Assembly (NCBI RefSeq): GCF_006838285.1
Contig: NZ_CP038228.1
Coordinates: 4,526,001 to 4,590,000, forward strand
DNA: 64,000 bases
Reading direction: 5' to 3'
Source of the DNA: Xanthomonas translucens pv. cerealis
Lineage (GTDB): Bacteria > Pseudomonadota > Gammaproteobacteria > Xanthomonadales > Xanthomonadaceae
Shown: piece by piece, positions 47,720-57,711 of the stretch
Layout of the letters: each line of letters opens with the position of its first letter
How positions within the stretch are numbered: the stretch's first letter is position 1
The notes under the pieces: model-generated
What the model was told of the DNA's origin: nothing
The model's database searches: none
The model's input: the letters and a program-made list of their open reading frames with translations, nothing else
Made by a program: the position numbers and the translations under genes

Positions 47720-49194
47720 ACCCGAACGCGCTGCTCCGGATCGTCCCCGTCGTCGCGCTGCTGGCGCTGGCCGCCTGCAGCAGCGCCCCGAAGAAGACCG
47801 CCGGCAGCGCTGCCGCGGTGTCCGGGGTCAGGGTGGAAGGCCGCGGCCCGGCGCATGTCGCCACCGGCTGCCCGTCCACCTCGCCGTACGCGCCGGCCAA
47901 GGAAGATCCGTCCACCCGCGGCAACTACACCGCCGGTGGCCTGTACGCGCCCGGCGTCAGCGACAGAACCCCGGACTACGTGCCCAACGTGGCCTGCATC
48001 CCCGAGCCCATGGTCACCGACGAGCCGCGCTCGGCGGTCGGCAACCGCTCGCCGTACATGGTGCTGGGCCGCGAATACACCATCATCGACGACCCGCACA
48101 GCTACGTCGAACGTGGCACCGCCTCGTACTACGGTAGCAAGTTCCATGGCCGCCTGACCTCCAACCGCGAGGTCTACGACATGTACGCGTTCACCGCCGC
48201 GCACAAGACCCTGCCGCTGCCCAGCTTCGCCCTGGTCACCAATCTGGACAACGGCGAATCGGTGGTGGTGCGGATCAACGACCGCGGCCCGTTCCACGAC
48301 GACCGAGTCATCGACCTCAGCTATGCGGCGGCGGTCAAGCTCGGCATCACCGGCAAGGGCACCGGCCGGGTCGAGGTGCGCGGGCTGACCCCGGCCGACA
48401 ACGGCAACCTGCTCGCATCGCGGCGCACCGGCAAGCAGGTCGCGGCCGGCATCGCGCTGGCCAGTGCGGCGAGAGCGGGCAGCGCGGCGCAGTCCGCCGC
48501 GGCGCGGCGCGCCACCGATATGGACAACTTGGTCAAGGCCTTGCCGGCCAAGTCGGCCCCCTTAGTCGCAGCGGCCAGCGTGCCGGCACGGAGCGCCGCT
48601 GCGTCCAGCACCGCCGCACCCAGCGCCACCAGCGCGACAGCGGCCGCCGCCGCCTTGCCGGAAGGCGAGCGCTGGCGCTACCGGGTGCTGGCCGATGCCG
48701 ACACCGCGGCCAACGCCGACCATTTCGACGACTGGATGAAATCGCGCGGCGTGCGCGTGGCCACCGGCAAGCCGACCAAGGTCGCTGCGACCGTGGCCGC
48801 TGCGCCGGCGCCGACGCGACGCGCCACCACCGCCGCCACCGCCACCGCCACCGCCACGCCGGCAGCCACCGCCACGACCGTCGCGGCCGCGGCCCCCGCT
48901 CCAGCCGCGCCGGTCGTGTCGGCGACCCGCGCCGCCGCCGACAACGCCGCGGCGCGCGGTCCGCTCGGGATCCTGTTGCAGGTGGCCAGCTTCGCCAGCC
49001 GCGAAAACGCCAACCGCGCGCTGTCGCAGCTGGCCTCGGCCGGCATCGTCGGCGCCAGCGTCAGCGACATCGTATCCGGCGGGCGCACGCTGTGGCGGCT
49101 GCGGGTCGCCGCCCAGGACCATGGCCGCGCCACCGAGCTGGCCAGCCGCATCGCCGGCCTCGGCTTCGGCCGTCCGCAGATCGTCAAGGACTGA
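47716..49194 (+). CDS. rlpA: RlpA, septal-ring lytic transglycosylase lipoprotein
   Basis: A 492-residue lipoprotein (LAAC lipobox). The central double-psi barrel runs from about residue 133 (YVERGTASYYGSKFHGRLTSN ... VVRINDRGPFHDDRVIDLS). The C-terminal SPOR domain (about residue 415 on: GILLQVASFASRENANRAL) binds denuded glycan at the septum. Between them is a long Ala/Thr-rich low-complexity linker. In Pseudomonas RlpA cuts stem-less glycan. The gene is larger than in E. coli owing to the linker. Confidence 0.93.
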   Translation: MNPNALLRIVPVVALLALAACSSAPKKTAGSAAAVSGVRVEGRGPAHVATGCPSTSPYAPAKEDPSTRGNYTAGGLYAPGVSDRTPDYVPNVACIPEPMVTDEPRSAVGNRSPYMVLGREYTIIDDPHSYVERGTASYYGSKFHGRLTSNREVYDMYAFTAAHKTLPLPSFALVTNLDNGESVVVRINDRGPFHDDRVIDLSYAAAVKLGITGKGTGRVEVRGLTPADNGNLLASRRTGKQVAAGIALASAARAGSAAQSAAARRATDMDNLVKALPAKSAPLVAAASVPARSAAASSTAAPSATSATAAAAALPEGERWRYRVLADADTAANADHFDDWMKSRGVRVATGKPTKVAATVAAAPAPTRRATTAATATATATPAATATTVAAAAPAPAAPVVSATRAAADNAAARGPLGILLQVASFASRENANRALSQLASAGIVGASVSDIVSGGRTLWRLRVAAQDHGRATELASRIAGLGFGRPQIVKD

Positions 49195-49387
49195 GGCGCG
49201 CGGCGAACCCGCACGCCTGTCGCTGGCGCCCTCGCGCGCCCGCCGTCGCCAGGTGCGCGTGCCGCTCCAGCACCGATGGCTTAACGCTCCCTCCCGTCTA
49301 TGCCGCCGCCGTAGCTGGCTCGGCGCCGGCTAGCCCTACAATGCCTCGTTTACCATCGGCCCTAGGGCCTGCCAGGAGTCGTTTTAG

Positions 49388-50596
49388 ATGAAATTCCGCT
49401 TCGCCGTCGCCGCCGTGGCCACCTTCGCCGTGGGCCTGGTTTCCGCGCAGACCCCCGGCCCGGTGCCGGCATCGCCTGCCGCCGCCACCGCGCCCGCTAC
49501 CGTGGCGATCCCGCCGGCGCCCAAGCCGGCCGTGTCCAAGTCCTGGGTGTTGATGGACTACGCCACCGGCCAGGTGCTGGCCGGCGAGAACGCGCATGTG
49601 CGGGTGGCCCCGGCCAGCATCACCAAGGTGATGACCTCTTACGTGATCGCCGCCGAACTGAAGCTGGGCAAGATCAAGCGCGACGACCAGGTCATGCTCA
49701 GCGAGCGCGCCTGGCGCGAAGGCGGCGCCGGCACCGACGGCAGCTACAGCGGCTTCCCGGTCAACCAGACCGCGCGCCTGGAGGACATGGAAAAGGGCAT
49801 GGCGATCCAGTCCGGCAACGACGCGGCGATCGCGCTGGCCGAACACGCCGCCGGCAGCGAGGAAGCCTTCGCGTCGCTGATGAACAACTACGCGGCCAAG
49901 CTCGGCATGACCGGCTCGCACTTCGTCAACGCCCACGGTCTGTCCGCCGAAGGCCACTACACCACCGCCTACGACCTGGCGCTGCTCGGCCGGGCGATGG
50001 TGCGCGACTATCCGGAAACCTACGCCTACAACAAGATCAAGGAATTCAAGGTCGGCGACATCACCCAGCAGAACCGCAACCTGCTGCTGTGGCGCGACCC
50101 CAGCGTGGATGGCATCAAGACCGGCCACACCTCCGAGGCCGGCTACTGCCTGCTCAGCTCGGCGCAGCGTGGCGACCAGCGCCTGATCGCAGTGGTGATG
50201 GGCGACAGCTCCGAGAAGCAGCGCGCCGAGGACAGCCTGGCCCTGCTGAATTGGGGCTTCCGTTTCTACGAGACCCACCGCCTGTACGAGTCGGGCAAGC
50301 AGGTCGCGCAGCAGCGCGTGTGGAAGGGCACCGAGAAGGAAGTGCTGCTGGGCGTGGCGCAGCCGCTGCTGGTCGGCGTGCCGCGCGGCCGCTACAACGA
50401 ACTGAAGCCGTCGATCGACGTGCCCAAGACCCTGGAAGCGCCGATCAAGCAGGGCCAGGCGATCGGCACGGTGAAGGTCTCGCTGGACGGCAAGGTGATC
50501 GCGCAAGCGCCGCTGGTCGCGCTGAAGGCGGTCGAGGAGGCCGGCTTCTTCAAGCGCCTGTGGGACAGCTTCTGGATGTGGTGGGAAGCCGAGTGA
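49388..50596 (+). CDS. dacA: D-alanyl-D-alanine carboxypeptidase (PBP5/6 family)
   Basis: Trims the terminal D-Ala from peptidoglycan stem peptides. The signal peptide ends near VSAQTP. The active site has S77-x-x-K80 in PASITKVM, SGN in QSGNDAAIA, and KTG in DGIKTGHTSEAGYC. The C-terminal beta domain ends with an amphipathic anchor (FKRLWDSFWMWWEAE). Synteny with E. coli rlpA-dacA-ybeD supports the name. A TACAAT and a GGAG precede the ATG, and a strong terminator follows. Confidence 0.95.
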   Translation: MKFRFAVAAVATFAVGLVSAQTPGPVPASPAAATAPATVAIPPAPKPAVSKSWVLMDYATGQVLAGENAHVRVAPASITKVMTSYVIAAELKLGKIKRDDQVMLSERAWREGGAGTDGSYSGFPVNQTARLEDMEKGMAIQSGNDAAIALAEHAAGSEEAFASLMNNYAAKLGMTGSHFVNAHGLSAEGHYTTAYDLALLGRAMVRDYPETYAYNKIKEFKVGDITQQNRNLLLWRDPSVDGIKTGHTSEAGYCLLSSAQRGDQRLIAVVMGDSSEKQRAEDSLALLNWGFRFYETHRLYESGKQVAQQRVWKGTEKEVLLGVAQPLLVGVPRGRYNELKPSIDVPKTLEAPIKQGQAIGTVKVSLDGKVIAQAPLVALKAVEEAGFFKRLWDSFWMWWEAE

Positions 50597-50600
50597 GTTG

Positions 50601-50630
50601 AAAAAAGCCGGCTTACGCCGGCTTTTTTTT
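50601..50630 (+). terminator. Rho-independent terminator after dacA
   Basis: Stem AAGCCGGC/GCCGGCTT with TTAC loop, preceded by A6 and followed by T8. It is only 5 bases after the dacA stop. Confidence 0.92.
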
Positions 50631-50766
50631 GGGGGGAATGGATAATAGGGAGAGGCGTTGCTGCATTCGCCCGTTGCTGCGGCGATCTCACAGCTGAGTT
50701 TGTTGGTTGGGATACGGGAAACCCGCTTTTCCCATTCCCGATTCCCGGCTCCTCAATCCCGGCGCT

Positions 50767-51825
50767 TCAAAGCCGCCGACTGATGGTGAAGCTGCCGAAC
50801 ACCGGCGTCTGCTGCTGCAGGTCGAATTCGCGGGTGCTCCAGTAGCGCGTCAGGGCGAACTTCCAGTTGCCGCGCATCAGCGCCAGGCCGAAGCCGGCTT
50901 GGCCGACGAAGGGGCGTTTGTTTACGCTGTGGCTGTCGCGGAAGGTGTTGCCGTCCAGGGTGATGTCGCGCAGCACCCAGCGCGCATCGCTGGTCAGAAA
51001 CAGGTGCGCCGACCAGCCGCGGCCCAGGCCGTAGCGCGGCGGGGCGGTGTTCTCGCCGGCCGGGCGCAGCGGCGAGCTGCCGAAGTCGTCCGGCAGTTTC
51101 CAGCCGAAGCGCAGTTCGCCGCCGGCGTTGGCGTGGGTCTGCAGGGTGCCGAGCGCGCCGCCCCAGTGGCTGATCGCATCCCACCCCCAGCCGTCGGCGT
51201 TGACCGCCGCGTCGCCGGGCCAGCGGTGCATGCGTTCGTGCACCAGGCGGAACACCGGTTCGTCGTGCAGCTGGTTGTCCCAACCGAGGAACTTCTCGTC
51301 GCCGAGCGCGTCGTGTATTGCGTCCTGTACCTGCTTGCCCTGCGCCGACGGGCCGATCATGCCCAGGGTCAATTGGGTGGTGCGCAGGCGGTCCTGGTTG
51401 CGCGCGTTGTAACCGAAGATCACCGCCAGGATGCCGACATAGGGACGGTCGTCCTCGATCAGGTCGCGGCGGGTCTTGTCGGTCGGGGTGAAAATGGCCT
51501 GGCCGAAGCTGAAGACCATGTTCTGCTGCTCGAACTGGCCCGGATGCAGGCGTTCCAGGTAGCGGTTGAGCGTGCGCGCCAGCCGCGGCAGGCAGGGATC
51601 GTCGGTGTAGTCGACCAGGTTCGGCGATACCAGGGTCATGCCGAACCCGTTGCTATAGCCCTGGTCCTGGTCGGCTCCGCCGAACAGGTCGTTGTCGACG
51701 CGGAAGTTCACCGTCGGCGGCGTGTCCTGCAGCGTGCCGCCGGCGCAACGGTCGGCGGCGGCGGCTGGCAGCGCGGCGATGGCGAGCAGCAGGGCGAAGG
51801 CGAGAGGCAGGCGCGATGGCGGCAT
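50767..51825 (-). CDS. lpxR: LpxR-like lipid A 3'-O-deacylase (DUF2219)
   Basis: A 352-residue outer-membrane beta-barrel with signal peptide (to about residue 24, AAAADR). The LpxR motif NFRVDNDLFGGADQDQGYSN holds the Asn-Asp pair and the later Ser/Asn, and FVGQAGFGLAL and the end of the barrel match the family. LpxR removes the 3'-acyloxyacyl chain from lipid A and can dampen immune recognition. It sits on the opposite strand between dacA and ybeD, interrupting an otherwise conserved order. Confidence 0.87.
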   Translation of the reverse strand: MPPSRLPLAFALLLAIAALPAAAADRCAGGTLQDTPPTVNFRVDNDLFGGADQDQGYSNGFGMTLVSPNLVDYTDDPCLPRLARTLNRYLERLHPGQFEQQNMVFSFGQAIFTPTDKTRRDLIEDDRPYVGILAVIFGYNARNQDRLRTTQLTLGMIGPSAQGKQVQDAIHDALGDEKFLGWDNQLHDEPVFRLVHERMHRWPGDAAVNADGWGWDAISHWGGALGTLQTHANAGGELRFGWKLPDDFGSSPLRPAGENTAPPRYGLGRGWSAHLFLTSDARWVLRDITLDGNTFRDSHSVNKRPFVGQAGFGLALMRGNWKFALTRYWSTREFDLQQQTPVFGSFTISRRL

Positions 51826-52101
51826 GGGCGGTGTCCCTAGGGGCGGAAAGGGATAGGTGGAGCGACGCTAGCGGGCCGGATGCGCGCGTCCCGTGAAGCC
51901 TGCGTTCATGAAAGTGCAACAGCGAGCCTAGGCCGTGGTGGCGCGGCGCGAAAGCCATGTCGCCGTATCGCTTCGTCCTATTGGCATCCTGTTTGCATCG
52001 CTTGCCGGCAGCGCGCGCGCGGTGACACGACGCGGCTGCCGCCAACGCCGGTGCACCGCCTGCCGGCGCGTAGCGGCCTTGGGTTTGCCCGGCGCCGGCC
52101 C

Positions 52102-52107
52102 GATAAT
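52102..52107 (+). promoter_or_regulatory. -10-like GATAAT for ybeD-lipB (leaderless type)
   Basis: GATAAT is 6 bases before the ATG at 52114. A TTGGGT 17 bases upstream of it is a fair -35. Confidence 0.5.
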
Positions 52108-52113
52108 GCAGCC

Positions 52114-52392
52114 ATGGACATCACCTCGGACAACCTCGAACACGGCTTCCAATTCCCCGGCGTCTTCGAGCTCAGCGCGATGGGCACCGCCAACACCGGG
52201 CTGGAGACCGAACTGCCGCGCCTGCTTGCCCAGGCCGGGGTGGATGTGCTGGAAGAGCGCATCAGCTGGAAGCATTCGTCCAACGGCAAGTACGTGTCGG
52301 TGCGGATTGCCTTCCGCGCTGCCGACCGTGCCCACTACGACGCCGCGCACCTGGCGCTGCGCGAGCATCCGGAAGTGAAGTGGACGCTGTAG
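52114..52392 (+). CDS. DUF493 family protein (YbeD)
   Basis: A 92-residue small regulatory-type protein with the ACT-like DUF493 fold ([43 protein letters not shown]). The biochemical role is unknown; the gene is linked to lipB in most gammaproteobacteria. It overlaps lipB by 13 bases. Confidence 0.92.
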   Translation: MDITSDNLEHGFQFPGVFELSAMGTANTGLETELPRLLAQAGVDVLEERISWKHSSNGKYVSVRIAFRAADRAHYDAAHLALREHPEVKWTL

Positions 52393-53093
52393 CCGGCGCC
52401 GCGGTACTGCCGCCGGAGCCGACGCCTACGCTGCCGCCGTGCCGGGTCCGCGATCTCGGCCGCCAGCCCTATGAGCCGGTGTGGCGGGCGATGCAGCGCT
52501 TCACCGATACACGCGCGGAAGCCGATGCGGACGAACTGTGGGTAGTCGAGCACGAACCGGTGTTCACCCTCGGCCAGGCCGGCAAGCCCGAACACGTGCT
52601 GGCGCCCGGTGAAATCCCGGTGCTGCACGTGGACCGCGGCGGCCAGGTCACCTACCACGGCCCCGGCCAGTTGGTGGTGTATCCGCTACTGGACCTGCGC
52701 CGGCTGAAGATCGGGGTGCGCGACTACGTGTGCCGGATCGAGCAGGCCATCATCGACACGCTGGACGAATGGAACATCCTCGGCCAGCGCCGCGACGGCG
52801 CGCCCGGGGTCTACGTCGGCGCGGCCAAGGTCGCCGCGCTCGGCATCCGCGTGCGGCGCGGCTGCACCTTCCACGGCCTGTCGTTCAACGTGGCCATGGA
52901 TCTGGAGCCGTTCCACCGGATCAACCCCTGTGGCTACCAGGGCTTGCAGGTGACCTCGGTGCTAGACTTGGGCGGTCCTTCCGGTATGCAGGCCGTCAAA
53001 CCGGTGCTGCTGGCCCAACTGGCGTGCCAGTTCGGTCTGACCCTGCAGCCGCTCGACGCCCTGCCCGACCTCACGCTCACGCACGCCGCCTGA
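52380..53093 (+). CDS. lipB: Octanoyl-[acyl-carrier-protein]-protein N-octanoyltransferase
   Basis: Transfers octanoate from ACP to lipoyl domains, the first step of endogenous lipoate synthesis. [18 protein letters not shown] is the family motif. The catalytic pair is K150 ([10 protein letters not shown]) and C184 (INPCGYQG). The length is 237 from the GTG at 52380, which lies within the end of ybeD. No better start is in frame before the conserved region. Confidence 0.95.
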   Translation: MDAVAGAAVLPPEPTPTLPPCRVRDLGRQPYEPVWRAMQRFTDTRAEADADELWVVEHEPVFTLGQAGKPEHVLAPGEIPVLHVDRGGQVTYHGPGQLVVYPLLDLRRLKIGVRDYVCRIEQAIIDTLDEWNILGQRRDGAPGVYVGAAKVAALGIRVRRGCTFHGLSFNVAMDLEPFHRINPCGYQGLQVTSVLDLGGPSGMQAVKPVLLAQLACQFGLTLQPLDALPDLTLTHAA

Positions 53094-53115
53094 CCGCCTG
53101 CCCGCCGACGACGCC

Positions 53116-54126
53116 ATGACCCAGCCCAGCGCACGCTCCATCCCCTTGCAGGTCCTTTCCGGCGACAGCGCGTCCGCGCCGCTGCAGGCCGGCGTCAAAC
53201 AGCTGGGCGGGGACAAGATCAACCGCTCGCCGGTGCAGTTCGCCGACGCGCCGGTGCTGCGCAAACCATCGTGGATCCGGGTGCGGATCCCGTCCGGCAA
53301 CGCGGTGCAGACCCTCAAGGCAAAGCTGCGCGAGAACCGCCTGGTCACGGTCTGCGAAGAAGCCAGCTGCCCGAACATCCACGAGTGCTTCAGCCACGGC
53401 ACCGCCACCTTCATGATCCTGGGCGAGGTCTGCACCCGCCGTTGCTCGTTTTGCGATGTCGCCCACGGCCGGCCCAAGCCGCCGGATGCGGGCGAGCCGG
53501 CCAGCCTGGCGCAGACCGTGGCCGACATGGGCCTGCGCTACGTGGTGGTGACCAGCGTCGATCGCGACGACCTGCGCGACGGCGGTGCCCAGCACTTCGC
53601 CGACTGCATCGGCGCGATCCGCGCCGCCGCGCCGGCCACCCGCATCGAGATCCTGACCCCGGACTTCCGCGGCAAGGGCCGCATGGACCGCGCGCTGGAG
53701 ATCCTGGCGACCAATCCGCCGGACGTGTTCAACCACAACATCGAGACCGTGCCGGACCTGTACCCGAACGTGCGTCCCGGCGCCGACTACCAGTGGTCGC
53801 TGACCCTGCTGCAGAAGTTCAAGGCGCAGCACCCGTCCATCGCCACCAAGTCCGGGATCATGCTCGGCCTGGGCGAGACCATGGCGCAGGTGCAGGCCAC
53901 GCTGCGCGACCTGCGCGCGCACGCCGTGGACATGGTCACCATCGGCCAGTACCTGCAGCCGACCGCGCACCACCACCCGGTGATGCGCTACTGGACGCCG
54001 GAGGAGTACACGGCGCTGGAGGAGTACGGCAACGCGCTGGGCTTCAGCCACGTCGCCTCCGGGCCGATGGTGCGCTCGTCGTATCACGCCGATCGGCAGG
54101 CTGCCGGCGCCGGCGTGGCGGCCTGA
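53116..54126 (+). CDS. lipA: Lipoyl synthase
   Basis: A radical-SAM enzyme inserting two sulphurs into protein-bound octanoate. The auxiliary cluster cysteines C80, C85 and C91 ([12 protein letters not shown]) and the SAM-cluster cysteines C106, C110 and C113 (CTRRCSFC) are all present. [15 protein letters not shown] near the end contains the conserved RSSY Ser ligand. The 336-residue length is normal. It follows lipB by 22 bases in one operon. Confidence 0.97.
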   Translation: MTQPSARSIPLQVLSGDSASAPLQAGVKQLGGDKINRSPVQFADAPVLRKPSWIRVRIPSGNAVQTLKAKLRENRLVTVCEEASCPNIHECFSHGTATFMILGEVCTRRCSFCDVAHGRPKPPDAGEPASLAQTVADMGLRYVVVTSVDRDDLRDGGAQHFADCIGAIRAAAPATRIEILTPDFRGKGRMDRALEILATNPPDVFNHNIETVPDLYPNVRPGADYQWSLTLLQKFKAQHPSIATKSGIMLGLGETMAQVQATLRDLRAHAVDMVTIGQYLQPTAHHHPVMRYWTPEEYTALEEYGNALGFSHVASGPMVRSSYHADRQAAGAGVAA

Positions 54127-54366
54127 GTTCGCTTTGCGGCACTGCTTCCGGCGCCGCCCGTCGCGTCCTGGCGCTCGTCCAGGACGCCCGCCGTGGCGGC
54201 CGCCACGCCCGCCCGCAGTGCCTGCACCGGCGCCATTCACATTTCGCTACCTAGCCCCGGCTAGTCTGGTTCAGGAACAGGTGACACGGCCTGCAACTTG
54301 CGGCACTGTCGTGTTGTCTCACGCGATCTGCAGCCCCCCTGACGGCCTCGTGCCGAGAGTACGTAG

Positions 54367-56544
54367 ATGAAATTCAAAGCTTCCGTCTTCCTGCTGGCGT
54401 TCGCGCTGACCACGCCGTTGGCGCTGTTCGCCCGCACCGATGCGCCGGCGCTGCCGGCGGCCTCGACCGCCGACCAGTCAACCACCGCCAAGCTGGTGTA
54501 CGGGCTGCTCTCCGACAGCCGCTATGCCTACCGGCCGCGCGCGCTGGACGAAGCGACCTCGAAGGAAGTCTTCAAGAAGTACCTGGAGACGTTGGACGGC
54601 AGCAAGCAGTTCTTCACCCAGGTCGACGTGGACAAGTTCGCCGCGTTCCAGGCCAACCTTGGCAGCAATATCGCTTCCGGCCAGCTGGAGCCGGCGTTCC
54701 AGGTATTTGCCGTATACCGGCAGCGCGTGGACGAGCGCATCGGCTACGCGCGCAAGCTGCTCAAGCAGGACTTCGATTTCAACGGCAGCGAGAAGTTCGA
54801 GTACGACCGCAAGGACGTGTCGTGGCCCAAGGATGACCAGGAGCTTGACGAGCTGTGGCGCAAGTCGGTGATGAACGACTGGCTGCGGCTCAAGCTGGCC
54901 GGCAAGAAGTCCGAGGACATCCGCAAGACCCTGGACAAGCGCTACGCCAACCTCGCCGATTCGGTGAAGGAGCTGAAGAGCGAGGACGTGTTCCAGTTCT
55001 TCATGAACGCCTACACCAACACCGTCGATCCGCACACCGACTACTTCACCCCGCGCACCGCCGAGAACTTCAACCAGCAGATGTCGCTGTCGCTGGAAGG
55101 CATCGGCGCGCAGCTGCAGAAGCAGGACGACATGGTGGTGATCCGCGAGGTCATCCCCGGCGGCCCGGCCGCGGTGGACGGCACGCTGAAGCCGGGCGAC
55201 CGCATCGTCGGCGTCGGCCAGGGCAAGGCCGGCCAGGTCGAGGACGTGATCGGCTGGCGCATCGACGACGTGGTGGCCAAGATCCGCGGCGACAAGGATA
55301 CCCAGGTACGCCTGGAGTACATCCCGGCCGAGGCCGGCGTGGACGGCAAGCACCGCCAGTTGCTGCTGACCCGGCAGAAGGTGCGTCTGGCCGAACAGGC
55401 CGCCAAGGGCGAGACCATCACCCTGCCGGCGAAGGACGGCGAGCCGGCGCGGCGCGTCGGCGTGATCAAGCTGCCGGCGTTCTACCAGGACTTCGAGGGC
55501 CGCCGCCGCAACGCCAGCGATTACGCCTCGGCGACCCGCGACGTGGCCAAGCTGCTTGCCGGTTTCAAGACCGACAAGCTCGACGGCGTGGTGCTGGACC
55601 TGCGCAACAACGGCGGCGGTTCGCTGGACGAGGCGATCGAACTGACCGGCCTGTTCATCGAGCAGGGTCCGGTGGTGCAGGTGCGCGAATCCGGCGGCCG
55701 CGTCACCGTCAACAGCGACCAGAACCCGGGCGTGGCCTGGGACGGCCCGCTGGCCGTGCTGATCAACCGCGGTTCGGCTTCGGCGTCGGAGATCTTCGCC
55801 GGCGCCATCCAGGACTACGGCCGTGGCCTGATCATCGGCGAGACCAGCTTCGGCAAGGGCACGGTGCAGAACATCGTCGATCTGGACCGGTGGCCGGCCA
55901 ACCAGAGCGACCGCTTCGGCCAGGTCAAGCTGACCATCGCCCAGTTCTTCCGGGTCAGCGGCAGCAGCACCCAGCACAAGGGCGTGGTGCCGGACATCGC
56001 GTTCCCGGCCAGCGTCGATGCCACCGAGTTCGGCGAGAGCACCTACCCCAACGCCTTGCCGTGGACCCGCATTGCCGCGGTGCCGCACACCCAGTACGGC
56101 AATTTCGCGCCGCTGCTGCCGAAGCTGGAGACGCTGCACGCCAGCCGCATCGCCAGCGACAAGGAATTCCAGTGGTGGGAAGAGGACGTGCAGCAGTTCC
56201 GCACCGAAGCGGCGAAGAAGTACGTGGTGCTCAACGAGGCCGAGCGCCGCGCCGAGCGCGAGAAGCAGGACGTGCAGCGCAAGCAGCGCCAGGAAATGCG
56301 CAAGCAGCTTGGCCTGCCGCTGGACCCGCTCGCCGACGACAGCAGCGACGACGGCCTGACTGGCAACGAGCGCGACATCATCAAGGACGCCGCGCGCGAG
56401 AAGCTGGTCGACAAGCGCCCAGATCCGCTGCTGCGCGAGTCGGCCTCGATCCTGGCCGATGCGCTGAACCTGCTGGAAAAGGACCACCCGCTGTCGGTGC
56501 AGGTGCTGCCGCAGTCCACCGGCCCGGGGCGCTGGGCCGACTGA
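54367..56544 (+). CDS. prc: Tail-specific protease Prc/Ctp (S41A family)
   Basis: A 725-residue periplasmic protease that degrades proteins with nonpolar C-termini and processes wall enzymes. It has a signal peptide (to about residue 20), a helical N-terminal region, a PDZ domain around residues 235-330 (SLEGIGAQLQKQDDMVVIRE) and the catalytic core. The catalytic dyad is Ser472 (GSASASE) and Lys497 (FGKGTVQN), spaced by 25 as in E. coli Prc. The DUF3340-type C-terminal domain is also present. The 240-base upstream gap should contain its promoter. Confidence 0.95.
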   Translation: MKFKASVFLLAFALTTPLALFARTDAPALPAASTADQSTTAKLVYGLLSDSRYAYRPRALDEATSKEVFKKYLETLDGSKQFFTQVDVDKFAAFQANLGSNIASGQLEPAFQVFAVYRQRVDERIGYARKLLKQDFDFNGSEKFEYDRKDVSWPKDDQELDELWRKSVMNDWLRLKLAGKKSEDIRKTLDKRYANLADSVKELKSEDVFQFFMNAYTNTVDPHTDYFTPRTAENFNQQMSLSLEGIGAQLQKQDDMVVIREVIPGGPAAVDGTLKPGDRIVGVGQGKAGQVEDVIGWRIDDVVAKIRGDKDTQVRLEYIPAEAGVDGKHRQLLLTRQKVRLAEQAAKGETITLPAKDGEPARRVGVIKLPAFYQDFEGRRRNASDYASATRDVAKLLAGFKTDKLDGVVLDLRNNGGGSLDEAIELTGLFIEQGPVVQVRESGGRVTVNSDQNPGVAWDGPLAVLINRGSASASEIFAGAIQDYGRGLIIGETSFGKGTVQNIVDLDRWPANQSDRFGQVKLTIAQFFRVSGSSTQHKGVVPDIAFPASVDATEFGESTYPNALPWTRIAAVPHTQYGNFAPLLPKLETLHASRIASDKEFQWWEEDVQQFRTEAAKKYVVLNEAERRAEREKQDVQRKQRQEMRKQLGLPLDPLADDSSDDGLTGNERDIIKDAAREKLVDKRPDPLLRESASILADALNLLEKDHPLSVQVLPQSTGPGRWAD

Positions 56545-56579
56545 GCCTGCGCTCCATCGCCGCGCGAACACGAACACGA

Positions 56580-56610
56580 ACGCGCCATCGCCCAGCGGTG
56601 GCGCGTTTTT
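56580..56610 (+). terminator. Rho-independent terminator after prc
   Basis: Stem ACGCGCCA/TGGCGCGT with an 11-base loop and TTTTT tail, 36 bases past the stop. Confidence 0.8.
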
Positions 56611-56765
56611 CGTTCGGCGTTCGCGTGGCGATGCGCGCCATCTCTTGCGTTCTGTGCTCCCGGTTCTGAACGCTGTGTCGCAGCCAGCGGCCAGTCACGG
56701 TACCGGCGATCGCACTGCAGGACGGCCTCAGGTTGCCTCGGGCCCTCAGGCGGCCCGACAGGCTC

Positions 56766-56910
56766 TTTGTAGTGGCTTCAGCCGCGACAACGTCCGAAGC
56801 CGGAAGGCCCGCCGCTGCGCTCGTCGCGACTGCAGTCCCGACTGCATGCCCGTTCGGAACATTCACCACTGCGCTCGTCGCGGCTGAAGACAGTTGCTCC
56901 TACAAGTGCG
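56766..56910. repeat. Degenerate REP-like units between prc and the permease gene
   Basis: Three decayed units are visible: TTTGTAGTGGCTTCAGCCGC at 56766, GTCGCGACTGCAGTCCCGAC near 56823, and GTCGCGGCTGAAGACAGTTG near 56877. The rest of the 389-base gap 56545-56933 holds the prc terminator and no gene. Confidence 0.6.
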
Positions 56911-56933
56911 GATCAGCTGGATCGAACGCTGCG

Positions 56934-57677
56934 CTAGCCCAGCGCCTGCCACAGCTGATGCATACCCAACACCAGCAAGGTCAGGAAGAACACCCGGCGG
57001 AACGCCTCGGCGGAAATATGCTGGCGCAGGCGCGTGCCCAGCCACATGCCCAGCGCGGTCGGCAGTAGCGCCAGCAGCGAAGGACCGAGCGCGTCACGCG
57101 CAAACGCGCCGTGCCAGGCCAGCGCAGTGGCGAGCGCCAGCGTGGCGGTGAAGAAGCAGTAGCCCAGCGCGCGCATCAACGTCTCCCGCGGCAGGCCGAG
57201 CGCGACCAGATAGGGCAGGGCCGGCAGCACGAACGCGCCGGTGGCGCCGGTCAGCAGGCCGGTCGCCAATCCGGCCGCCGGCCCCGCCCACGGTTGGTGC
57301 CGTGGCGGCAGCCGGCCTTGCCAACGGCTCAGCCCGAGCAGCGCATACAGCGCCAGCAAGCCGCCGAGTCCGCCGCGCGCCAGCGCCGGATCGGCGCCGA
57401 CCAGGATGCCGGCGCTGAGCCAGGTGCCGATCACCAGCGTCGCCAGCAATGGCCACAGCCGTTGCAGCAACGCCACCGCGCCGTCGCCCCAGGCCTGCTG
57501 CAGGTTGGTCAGTAGCGACGGCAATACCAGCAGCGCGGCCGCCTCGGGAGGCGCCAGCCACAGCCCCAGCAAGCCCATCGCCACCGTCGGCAGGCCGGTG
57601 CCGGCGACGCCTTTGACCAGGCCGGCCAGGCAGAACACGGCGGCGATCGGCAGCAGATGCGGGATGAGCGATTGCAT
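56934..57677 (-). CDS. TauE/SafE (TSUP) family sulfite/sulfonate permease-like protein
   Basis: A 247-residue inner-membrane protein with about 8 helices in two repeats. The first repeat contains GLVKGVAGTGLPTVAMGLLG and the second GLATGLLTGATGAFVLPAL, the G-rich re-entrant motifs of the TSUP family. Members move sulfite, sulfonates or other organic acids. A LysR-type gene is divergent, a common arrangement for TSUP transporters, but that gene is broken here. Start is the ATG at 57677. Confidence 0.9.
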   Translation of the reverse strand: MQSLIPHLLPIAAVFCLAGLVKGVAGTGLPTVAMGLLGLWLAPPEAAALLVLPSLLTNLQQAWGDGAVALLQRLWPLLATLVIGTWLSAGILVGADPALARGGLGGLLALYALLGLSRWQGRLPPRHQPWAGPAAGLATGLLTGATGAFVLPALPYLVALGLPRETLMRALGYCFFTATLALATALAWHGAFARDALGPSLLALLPTALGMWLGTRLRQHISAEAFRRVFFLTLLVLGMHQLWQALG

Positions 57678-57711
57678 GCCTGCAGCATCGGCCATGCAGC
57701 GGCGCCGGACA

